Shown here piece after piece: positions 1-5,469 of a DNA stretch of 7,605 nt (position 1 is its first letter; each line of letters opens with the position of its first letter). This stretch comes from Planctomycetaceae bacterium. GTDB lineage: Bacteria; Planctomycetota; Planctomycetia; Pirellulales; Thermoguttaceae. Location: positions 1 to 7,605 of the forward strand of contig JAITAZ010000527.1 in NCBI GenBank assembly GCA_031283825.1, in the 5' to 3' direction. Position numbers and translations under genes: made by a program. Below the pieces are notes generated by a model. The model made no database searches and was not told the origin of the DNA. It saw nothing but the letters and a program-made list of their open reading frames with translations.

Positions 1-235
1 CTTTTGTGAAACTATAAATTCAAAATCCGTAACATACTTTTTATACGTCAGTTATGCAAACAATCGACACAAAATACTAGATAAAAACGCTAAATGTAGT
101 TTTATTAGCAGATTTTAAAAAGCACAAATATGTATCTTGTTAAATATAAATAAGTTAAAATTAAAAAATTTTTATTAACCTGATAATTATTTGAAACCAT
201 TTTACACACCCTACCCTGCGGGGCTAACATAAATT

Positions 236-429
236 TTCTACTGATATATTACAAAAAAATATTCCACTGATATATTACAAAAAAGATTTGTTTTAATGAG
301 GTAATGAGGTTGGCGTGTGGGGTGTCTTTGGCTACTGAGGTTTTAAACAATAGTAAGAAAAATTAGGTTGAAAATGAGGTTCGTTGTACAATATTCATAC
401 GTGTTAAAAATATTCCACTGATATATTAC
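236..429. repeat. Three dispersed copies of a 17-24 bp direct repeat
   Basis: The core TTCCACTGATATATTAC occurs at 262-278 and 413-429. A third copy at 236-252 differs at one base (TTCTACTG...). The second and third copies also share the upstream AAAAATA, giving a 24-bp identity (255-278 and 406-429). The first two copies start 26 bp apart and the third is 151 bp further on. All are in the same orientation. The role is unknown: repeated protein-binding sites or remnants of a duplicated segment are both possible. Confidence 0.75.
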
Positions 430-432
430 GAT

Positions 433-452
433 TTTTCTAGGACGCTAGAAAA
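433..452. terminator. Candidate hairpin 3' of the DUF11 gene
   Basis: TTTTCTAG at 433-440 and CTAGAAAA at 445-452 form a perfect 8-bp stem around the loop GACG. It lies about 140 bp beyond the stop codon of the leftward DUF11 gene and has A/T runs built into both arms. This could act as a bidirectional intrinsic terminator. The stem has few GC pairs and the distance from the stop is long, so the assignment is weak. Confidence 0.3.
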
Positions 453-494
453 TTTGTAACTATTCAGTAGGTACTTTCTCTATAAAAAATAATT

Positions 495-537
495 CCAGAT
501 TGGTTGATTGTCAAATACCAGATTGGTGATTGTTCAA
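495..537. repeat. Adjacent 20-bp near-identical direct repeats
   Basis: CCAGATTGGTTGATTGTCAA at 495-514 is followed 3 bp later by CCAGATTGGTGATTGTTCAA at 518-537. The two differ only by a T moved from one run to another. The pair sits about 50 bp beyond the stop of the DUF11 gene. It may be a local duplication or a paired binding site. Confidence 0.6.
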
Positions 538-589
538 GATCAATTATTTTGCCTACCTGTGAATAATTACCAATTTTTAGAAAATTCAC

Positions 590-2185
590 TTAAAGGACTC
601 TGCATCGGAATTGTACTACTCCGAATTGACCGGATTCTAATGGGTTTGTAATTTCAAATCTCAACGTAAATGACGCCGCGTCGTTTGGCTCAACAAGAAA
701 TCCTGACTCTAACGACGACATCGCCGAACCCGAAATAAATTCTAGTCTTGTTGTTAAGTTGTCAATTATTGTGATATTTCCTATCGGCTCTGTTCCTAGA
801 TTGTCGAATCTCAAAGTAAATTCAATAATGTCTCCAGACTTCGCCGACCTCTTCGACGCAACCTTTATTAGTCTTAACTTCGATTTGCCCAAAACGCCGG
901 AATCGTCAATTTTGAAAAGTTGTCCTACGCCGTCTCCTGCTGTCGTTGACATCGGGACGCTATACGACGCTTTAACTTGAACTCCGCCCGCGCCCTGCCA
1001 TTGACGCGCATTCTGACAACCTTCCGCTAAATGAATAATCTCCGCCGATCCTAATCTCATCAACCGCAGCGTGTCCGAATACGACGCTACGCCCTCGACA
1101 TTACTATATCCGCTCGTTCCCAAATTCGACTCAACCGCCGCACCCATCACCCTCGACCGCATTCCTTGCAAATCATTTTGACCTCGCGTATAACCTGCCG
1201 CGACAAATTCTTGCGTCGTTCGCCCCGCCCGCTCTGCCGACTTGCCGGTATTCACCCGAGTCTGCTGATTCACCTCCGCAAATGACGTCGTTTGATCCGT
1301 CCGAACAACGCCCTCAACCTTGCGAACAGCGCAAAATCTCGGCGAATAAATATGCACTCGATTCGAAGCCTCAACCTCTGTCCGACCATCAACCGTGTCG
1401 TAATGCGCCGCCGTATCGCCAATCTCAAGATTACGAACCGTCCAATCATCTTCGACTACAATCTTAGCATTGCCAAATCTGCCGTCTCCGCCGCCGTCGC
1501 CGCCGTCTATCAAATACTCCGCATGAGGAAAAAAACCAAATTGCACGTCTGGACGCCAAACGCCCTGAAACTCTTCCTTGACACCGCCCTGAGCTAACAC
1601 ATCAGCACCCAAGTTTTTAAGAGACGGATCAATCGTAATACCGTCTCCGCCCGAATTGCTCGCCGTTGATGCCGAACTATCAGAAGGTCGCAACGAAACC
1701 TGCAATATCTCGCCGCCCGCCGAATTATTGTAACGATAATTCGACGGCGAAACGTCGTCAACAAATACTTGTCTGATTTCTTGAGTCTGTATTTTCGACC
1801 AATTCTCCGCAACGTCGTTTGGTTGAATATTACTCGGATGAGAATAATTCGGATGAGAAACAGGAGGATAATTCGGCTGATAATTCGGTTGAATAAGATT
1901 AGGCTGAATAAGATTAGGTTGAATAAGATTAGGTTGAATATGATTAGGCTGAATATAATTCGGTTGCGGAATTGTCGTTGCTATTTGAGGAGGCAGATTT
2001 TTATCAGAATTTTGAATTGGATTATTTTCTGGTCGATTGAGCTGTTGATGTAAAGCTGGATTCATTGTAAATGGATCGACCGGATTATGACAAGGTTGTT
2101 GCAAGCACGAACCGCCCGACAGAATAGAAAATACCGCCAGAAAAAATAAAACAGAACAAAACACTTTTCTAATTGGATTGCTCAT
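590..2185 (-). CDS. Exported DUF11-domain protein with QPN repeats
   Basis: This encodes 531 aa. The N-terminus has a short basic start, a hydrophobic stretch (about residues 8-23) and a GGSC sequence at 24-27. That could be a loose lipobox with C27 as the lipidated residue, though position -3 is not the usual Leu. Residues 37-130 are low-complexity and rich in Q, P and N, with pentapeptide repeats of the type QPNLI at 74-98. A middle section (about 205-290) contains GDTAAHYDTVDGRTEVEASNR, which I associate with planctomycete DUF11 proteins. Residues 436-530 look like a DUF11 Ig-like beta domain: LRLIKVASK, then GDIIEFTLRFDNLG, then ITIIDNLTTRLEFISGSA. DUF11 domains are common in surface and extracellular proteins. 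The gene is last in the leftward set, 110 bp after the 268-aa gene. No Shine-Dalgarno is visible before the ATG. A structural role at the cell surface is inferred. Confidence 0.88.
   Translation of the reverse strand: MSNPIRKVFCSVLFFLAVFSILSGGSCLQQPCHNPVDPFTMNPALHQQLNRPENNPIQNSDKNLPPQIATTIPQPNYIQPNHIQPNLIQPNLIQPNLIQPNYQPNYPPVSHPNYSHPSNIQPNDVAENWSKIQTQEIRQVFVDDVSPSNYRYNNSAGGEILQVSLRPSDSSASTASNSGGDGITIDPSLKNLGADVLAQGGVKEEFQGVWRPDVQFGFFPHAEYLIDGGDGGGDGRFGNAKIVVEDDWTVRNLEIGDTAAHYDTVDGRTEVEASNRVHIYSPRFCAVRKVEGVVRTDQTTSFAEVNQQTRVNTGKSAERAGRTTQEFVAAGYTRGQNDLQGMRSRVMGAAVESNLGTSGYSNVEGVASYSDTLRLMRLGSAEIIHLAEGCQNARQWQGAGGVQVKASYSVPMSTTAGDGVGQLFKIDDSGVLGKSKLRLIKVASKRSAKSGDIIEFTLRFDNLGTEPIGNITIIDNLTTRLEFISGSAMSSLESGFLVEPNDAASFTLRFEITNPLESGQFGVVQFRCRVL
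1891..1965 (-). repeat. In-frame 15-bp tandem repeat encoding QPN(L/H/Y)I units
   Basis: Five 15-bp units follow one another at 1891, 1906, 1921, 1936 and 1951. On the plus strand the consensus is GAATAAGATTAGGTT; units 2 and 3 are identical and the others carry one to four substitutions. Each unit encodes five residues on the minus strand (QPNLI, QPNHI, QPNYI). Degenerate QPN units continue on both sides. The length is a multiple of three, so copy-number change would keep the reading frame. Confidence 0.9.
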
Positions 2186-2295
2186 CTTAATATAAATTTG
2201 TAGGGTAACTCTGAAAACTCTTAAAATTCGACGGATTTAAGGTCGGAAAGTCGGAAATGACGTTAGGGGGTAAATAATACAACTACTACAACTTT
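2186..2295. other. Short spacer between the 268-aa and DUF11 genes
   Basis: This 110-bp spacer separates two leftward genes. It contains the perfect 8-bp tandem GTCGGAAA at 2242-2249 and 2250-2257, and a weak 6-bp inverted repeat (2220-2225 with 2236-2241, loop of 10). No strong terminator is visible, so cotranscription of the two genes is possible. Confidence 0.5.
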
Positions 2296-3102
2296 TCACC
2301 TAAAATTGTATTGATGCGAAGTAGCATGTTGTTCTTTATTGTTGTTTTTGTTGAAAGCTGCCCATGGGGGTGAACCGTGAAAAAAAAACGGATCGGGATA
2401 ATCTCCGCGTGTTGGCGATCTGCTGCCGAGCTGAATTACTGCAACAGGTTTTCCCAAGTTGTAGGCGATTTGTAATGGGTCTTCGTTGGGTTTTGCTTCG
2501 GTTGTTGGTTGAGTTCCGACATTGCCGCGTATTGGCAGCGCAGTTTGAGGATTTTCTAGGTAAATTACTCTTGTAATGAATCTTCCGCTTAATGCTAATT
2601 CTAAATCTTCGTGTGTTAGGTCTATTTGAATTGGGTATTCAATTTCTTTACCTTTTGGCGGATAAGTTCTTTGCAACACGGTAACGCTTGGGAATAATTC
2701 TTTTCCCGGATGGAATTTAATATCTGTGATTTTTAATCTGTAATTTGCCCCTAACAAAAGTCCGACCGTATAAGGCGATTCTTCTGGGACGGTAAATTTA
2801 TTATTTATTGCAAAAGCGATTCTTGTCCCTGCCGGAGTATTTATTTTTACCGGTTGATAATAACCTACGACTGGTTCTCCCGGAATCCCAGCCCATTGCG
2901 CCGCAGGATTTACACCCGGATGAGGCAAGCCGGTATAAGGCATAATTTGACCAAATACTTCGCCTGAAAAACTAAAAATAAAAAAAGCCAACGCCAAAAT
3001 CGACAAACTCAATTCGCTAAACGAAATTACGTTTCGGGACAGTAAACCGCCGCGTAATCTAAAATTAAATCTCAAATGTAAATAACTTAAAACAAACATC
3101 AT
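2296..3102 (-). CDS. Exported protein of unknown function, paralogue of the 425-aa lipoprotein
   Basis: This encodes 268 aa. The long basic N-terminus (1-30) is followed by a hydrophobic segment (about 31-46) and a plausible cleavage site at VFG|Q (51/52). If translation begins at the ATG, the signal has an unusually long n-region; an internal TTG near residue 31 is an alternative. The core (about 117-228) aligns by eye with residues 171-282 of the 425-aa protein. Shared anchors are YRLK, PG(K/R)EL(F/Y)P, AL(S/T)Gx(F/L)IT(R/K)VIYL, and a later DP...G...A(V/I)I block. The C-terminal 30 residues are rich in Asn, His and aromatics. I do not recognise a catalytic motif. It lies between the other two leftward genes, separated from the upstream one by a palindromic element that may give it separate expression. 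The function is unknown; a secreted beta-rich structural role is inferred. Confidence 0.85.
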   Translation of the reverse strand: MMFVLSYLHLRFNFRLRGGLLSRNVISFSELSLSILALAFFIFSFSGEVFGQIMPYTGLPHPGVNPAAQWAGIPGEPVVGYYQPVKINTPAGTRIAFAINNKFTVPEESPYTVGLLLGANYRLKITDIKFHPGKELFPSVTVLQRTYPPKGKEIEYPIQIDLTHEDLELALSGRFITRVIYLENPQTALPIRGNVGTQPTTEAKPNEDPLQIAYNLGKPVAVIQLGSRSPTRGDYPDPFFFHGSPPWAAFNKNNNKEQHATSHQYNFR

Positions 3103-3182
3103 GAATCTTTCTAACTTTAGCGTTGATATTATTTAGTTGTATAAATTGAACGGGAACAAATGGTTCTTTTTTAGTGGACGAA

Positions 3183-3386
3183 GGGAACTTCTAAAAACTC
3201 GTTTTTTTATTAACCACAGAGACCACAGAGTTCACAGAGAGAATATTCTTAAAAAATTAAATTTTGATTTAAATCCGTAATTTTTTTTTTTACTTTAATA
3301 AATTTAAATTATGTTTGATTCAAATTAAAATTTTCTCTGTGTTCTCTGTGTCCTCTGTGGTTAAAAATGAATTTTTAGAGATTCCC
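3183..3386. mobile_element. MITE-like palindromic element, copy A (ACAGAG repeat family)
   Basis: The 204-bp element has related ends. The left end begins GGGAACTTCTAAAAACTC, and the reverse complement of the right end begins GGGAATCTCTAAAAATTC. Inside each end is an arm of CACAGAG-type hexamer repeats: AACCACAGAGACCACAGAG at 3213-3231, mirrored by CTCTGTGTCCTCTGTGGTT at 3344-3362. The centre is very AT-rich and partly self-complementary, so the whole element could fold into one long hairpin. It carries no gene. The same sequence recurs at 6632-6822, with the first 40 bp identical. I see no clear target-site duplication. Hexamer palindromes of this kind are, to my knowledge, widespread in bacterial intergenic DNA and non-autonomous. 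Here the element lies 80 bp upstream of the 268-aa gene and 113 bp past the 425-aa gene stop, so it may split their transcription. Confidence 0.8.
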
Positions 3387-3422
3387 TATTGTCGAATCCA
3401 TTTTATCGTTACCTTCGGCAAT

Positions 3423-3445
3423 GCGACCATTCGGCGAAAGGTCGC
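3423..3445. terminator. GC-rich 23-bp hairpin 3' of the 425-aa gene
   Basis: GCGACC (3423-3428) pairs with GGTCGC (3440-3445). Inside, after one A/A mismatch, TTC pairs with GAA around the loop GGC, so the 23-bp stretch is almost a perfect palindrome. It starts 55 bp past the 425-aa stop in the direction of transcription. There is no T-run after it on the minus strand, so it is not a textbook intrinsic terminator. It may instead protect the 3' end of the mRNA or be a REP-like palindrome. Confidence 0.45.
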
Positions 3446-3499
3446 TTACCAGATCGATGATTACTTATCTACTAAATTTACCTGAAAATTAACATTGTG

Positions 3500-4777
3500 T
3501 TATCTTATTCTTGGGTTTATAGTTGGATTTGGATTCATTGCTGCTGGCGATGGCGTATGCGGATATCCGTTTGTTGGAGTTTGGAAGTACGGATTCGTTG
3601 GCGGCGGTGCTGGATAACCATAAGGCGTTGTTCCTCCGTTTGGCGGGTAGGCTCTTACGCTGGGCGGTACAGGAATTGGTTCTGCGTAAATGATTGGATA
3701 GCGGTAACCTGAATCCATTGCTAGCGGTAATTGCGGCGGACCTGGCACACCGGTTGTTGTTTTTGTCATTGGAGTTCCGTAAGGCGGCATATCCCATCCG
3801 CTTATTCGGCTTCCCGGCATTGAGCTATAAATATGTTCTGTTGGAATAGCGAAATTCGGCGGCATACCCGACGGAGCTGAGGCAATAACCGCCTCTCGAC
3901 GTTTTAACTCGTTTCTGGTCAAGCGTAAATCTTTGTTGCCCATGCGGATAATTGCCAAAATTGAACCTCTATTTTGAGCTTCCGTTATTGGATCGACTCC
4001 CGGTTCGAGGTCTGTATTTACGATTGCGCCAGCCATTCCGGCAGTAGCTAAACTTTGAAATTCGCGATTCGGAAGATAGATAACTTTTGTAATAAGATTG
4101 CCCGTAAGTGCTTGGTCGAAATCATTGTCTGTGAACGAAATCGGAATCGAGCAACTGACTAAATAAGCAAATGTTTTCGGATTAGTCGGCGCAACTTCGA
4201 GCGTTGGATATAATTCTCTTCCCGGTCGTCCCGGAATATTTGACAATTTTAATCTGTAAACGTTACCTTGTGCAACTTCGAGCGTTGCCGGACAAACTAA
4301 CGGTTCTGAATCAAATGCACCGGGAACTTTTGCGTCATAATAAATTATGAGCGATTCGGGTCCGTTGAAATCGATTTGTGAAAGCGATATTTGCGGGCTG
4401 CGGTTTGGAGTTGCGGCAGACGCTGAAATATTGCCTAAAGCCGGCGAAGGTATAACCGGATTGGGCGCGACTGGCATACCGTTTCCTGTTTCGACTCCGG
4501 CGACGGGCGAATCGTATCTCAAGGTCATTGGATAGTACATGCTCGGCGTAGCTGGAATTCTTGCGCTGGGCGCTGCGGAGTTAACTCCGGGCGGCAGCAA
4601 AGGCATTTGCGGCAACGGCGTTTGTGTCGGTGGAATAACGCCCGGACCAGGTCCGGCTACCGGATGACTGCCATCATAACGCGAATGTTCTTGTATTCCA
4701 AGAAGTCCGCCCGGATTCTGGCATCCAATTAACGTTGACATTATTGTTACTATAATTAATGACAAACTAAGTCGCAT
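3500..4777 (-). CDS. Proline-rich lipoprotein of unknown function
   Basis: This encodes 425 aa. The N-terminus is a clear lipoprotein signal: MRLSLSLIIV, then a hydrophobic run ending in the lipobox LIGC with C19 as the lipidated residue. Residues 37-115 are a Pro/Gly-rich linker. Residues about 135-282 form the conserved core shared with the 268-aa neighbour, with YRLK at 174-177, PGRELYP at 185-191 and ALTGNLITKVIYL at 223-235. A short charged stretch (286-296) follows, then a long Pro/Tyr/Asn-rich tail (about 330-422) without charged clusters. A strong ribosome-binding site precedes the ATG, which supports this start. It is first in the leftward three-gene set and faces a long divergent intergenic region. 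No enzyme motif is visible. A surface or periplasmic structural lipoprotein is the best inference; the partner may be its paralogue or the DUF11 protein. Confidence 0.9.
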   Translation of the reverse strand: MRLSLSLIIVTIMSTLIGCQNPGGLLGIQEHSRYDGSHPVAGPGPGVIPPTQTPLPQMPLLPPGVNSAAPSARIPATPSMYYPMTLRYDSPVAGVETGNGMPVAPNPVIPSPALGNISASAATPNRSPQISLSQIDFNGPESLIIYYDAKVPGAFDSEPLVCPATLEVAQGNVYRLKLSNIPGRPGRELYPTLEVAPTNPKTFAYLVSCSIPISFTDNDFDQALTGNLITKVIYLPNREFQSLATAGMAGAIVNTDLEPGVDPITEAQNRGSILAIIRMGNKDLRLTRNELKRREAVIASAPSGMPPNFAIPTEHIYSSMPGSRISGWDMPPYGTPMTKTTTGVPGPPQLPLAMDSGYRYPIIYAEPIPVPPSVRAYPPNGGTTPYGYPAPPPTNPYFQTPTNGYPHTPSPAAMNPNPTINPRIR

Positions 4778-4784
4778 AAAGGAA

Positions 4785-4792
4785 TCCTCCCC
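4785..4792 (-). promoter_or_regulatory. Strong Shine-Dalgarno of the 425-aa lipoprotein gene
   Basis: On the minus strand GGGGAGGA lies 7 nt before the ATG at 4777. It is the best ribosome-binding site in the window and fixes the start. The two downstream genes in the set have no comparable site, which suggests that the first gene is translated most strongly. Confidence 0.8.
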
Positions 4793-4978
4793 TTTTTTTC
4801 TGTTTCGCTCGCATACATAATTTACAACAGTCGGAAAAAGTAGAAAATTTCTCGTCTTTATTAAAGCTAAACGGCTAAAAAAAACGGCGATTAATATCTA
4901 CAACGATTACTCAAAAATCGCAAAATCGCGTTAATGATTTTTCTTTTGATTTTTTTCTTGTCTTTTTTTAAGCAATTA

Positions 4979-5008
4979 CTTGTCGTATTTTTGCTTGTCA
5001 TATTTTTG
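4979..5008. repeat. 15-bp tandem duplication in the divergent region
   Basis: CTTGTCGTATTTTTG (4979-4993) is followed directly by CTTGTCATATTTTTG (4994-5008), with one mismatch. The second copy runs into the hairpin at 5002-5024. The position, about 200 bp upstream of the lipoprotein gene, would suit regulatory sites, but no protein partner can be named. Confidence 0.7.
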
Positions 5009-5024
5009 AATGACGTTCAAAAAT
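5002..5024. promoter_or_regulatory. Perfect 9-bp inverted repeat, possible operator or hairpin
   Basis: ATTTTTGAA (5002-5010) and TTCAAAAAT (5016-5024) are perfect complements around TGACG. In DNA this is a dyad of the kind bound by dimeric regulators; in RNA it is a weak AT-rich hairpin. It overlaps the second copy of the 15-bp tandem repeat. An operator role is inferred from the dyad symmetry and the position between divergent genes. Confidence 0.4.
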
Positions 5025-5106
5025 GAAATTGTCGAAAATCGCAAAGACGTAAAAACAGGTTTTTCAAATTGTTAAACCTAATCAAATAATAAAAAAAACA
5101 AACGCT

Positions 5107-5223
5107 AACAGTTTATACAGATCACACGATGAATTTCGGCTATGCAAGGGCTATTCATTAAAAAGCCTGCTTTACGAAGGCGAGTAGGCGGCTCTAACCG
5201 AAAATTCAAGTGTGAACAGTTTA
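5107..5223 (+). ncRNA. Candidate structured RNA or small palindromic element
   Basis: A long-range stem closes this segment. TCACACGATGAATTTCGG (5122-5139) is nearly complementary to CCGAAAATTCAAGTGTGA (5198-5215): 6 + 7 + 3 bp interrupted by a small internal loop and a one-base bulge. Inside is a second hairpin, GCCTGC (5165-5170) with GTAGGC (5184-5189), which includes a G-U pair on the plus strand but an A-C mismatch on the minus strand, favouring a plus-strand RNA. GGCTAT occurs twice (5138-5143, 5149-5154). The 9-bp AACAGTTTA flanks the segment as a direct repeat (5107-5115, 5215-5223), which instead could be a target duplication around a small mobile element. I cannot match it to a known riboswitch, SRP, 6S, tmRNA or tRNA pattern. 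It starts about 350 bp before the LolA-like gene. Confidence 0.45.
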
Positions 5224-5469
5224 AAATATGCGAATAATTTTTGGTTATTGATTGACAAATTTTTGACAAAAATTGCACTGGACGCGAACCGGATTATTTA
5301 TTATCATCTGCAATTGACTTTCCTCCGACATGCTAACTGTGCAATTGCGTTTTAATCCGTTCGATTCAAAAACCGACAATTTTGTTGCACCGCGTCGCCT
5401 TGACTGGCGGCAGCAAACAAAATAATCGGTATTAACCTTCCTTTAGTTTTAATCATTCGACATATCATT

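Larger units (their letters stand above)
1..589. other. AT-rich intergenic region at left edge
   Basis: No convincing reading frame is visible on either strand. The stretch is strongly AT-rich apart from a short GC-rich patch around 208-224 (CCCTACCCTGCGGGG). It holds three copies of a short direct repeat (236-252, 262-278, 413-429), an 8-bp-stem hairpin at 433-452, and a near-duplicate pair at 495-514 and 518-537. It lies 3' of the leftward DUF11 gene, so it should contain that transcript's end. The neighbour beyond the left edge is not visible. Confidence 0.75.
4793..5469. other. Long divergent intergenic region
   Basis: About 680 bp without a convincing gene separates the leftward lipoprotein gene from the rightward LolA-like gene, so promoters for both should lie here. 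It contains a 15-bp tandem repeat (4979-5008), an AT-rich hairpin (5002-5024), a candidate structured RNA (about 5107-5223), two TTGACA hexamers (5252-5257, 5263-5268) and two GCAATTG sites (5310-5316, 5341-5347). Neither TTGACA has a convincing -10 box at 16-18 bp, so I do not call a promoter. Confidence 0.7.

Noticed and set aside
304..366. 20-codon plus-strand frame preceded by GAGGT
   Set aside because: It is too short to distinguish from chance, with only 4-nt spacing and no neighbour on that strand to which it could be a leader.
759..980. Plus-strand 73-codon frame inside the DUF11 gene
   Set aside because: It is antisense to the DUF11 domain coding region with no ribosome-binding site.
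1282..1597. Overlapping plus-strand reading frames opposite the DUF11 gene
   Set aside because: They are antisense to a gene with clear protein features, and their Arg/Asn/Ile-rich translations are what the complement of this coding sequence would give.
1769..2053. Plus-strand frame with repeated IRLNK units
   Set aside because: It is the reverse reading of the QPN tandem repeat, with no start signal and no protein-like composition.
3213..3362. Possible CRISPR-like repeats in the ACAGAG arms
   Set aside because: The hexamers are arranged as two inverted arms of a palindrome, without spacers of regular length.
3489..3797. Minus-strand frame of 102 codons overlapping the lipoprotein gene
   Set aside because: It is a shifted frame of the Pro-rich tail; the lipoprotein frame is supported by a lipobox, a strong ribosome-binding site and a paralogue.
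5252..5291. Promoter with TTGACA boxes at 5252 and 5263
   Set aside because: Neither has a convincing -10 hexamer at the right spacing, so only the boxes are noted.
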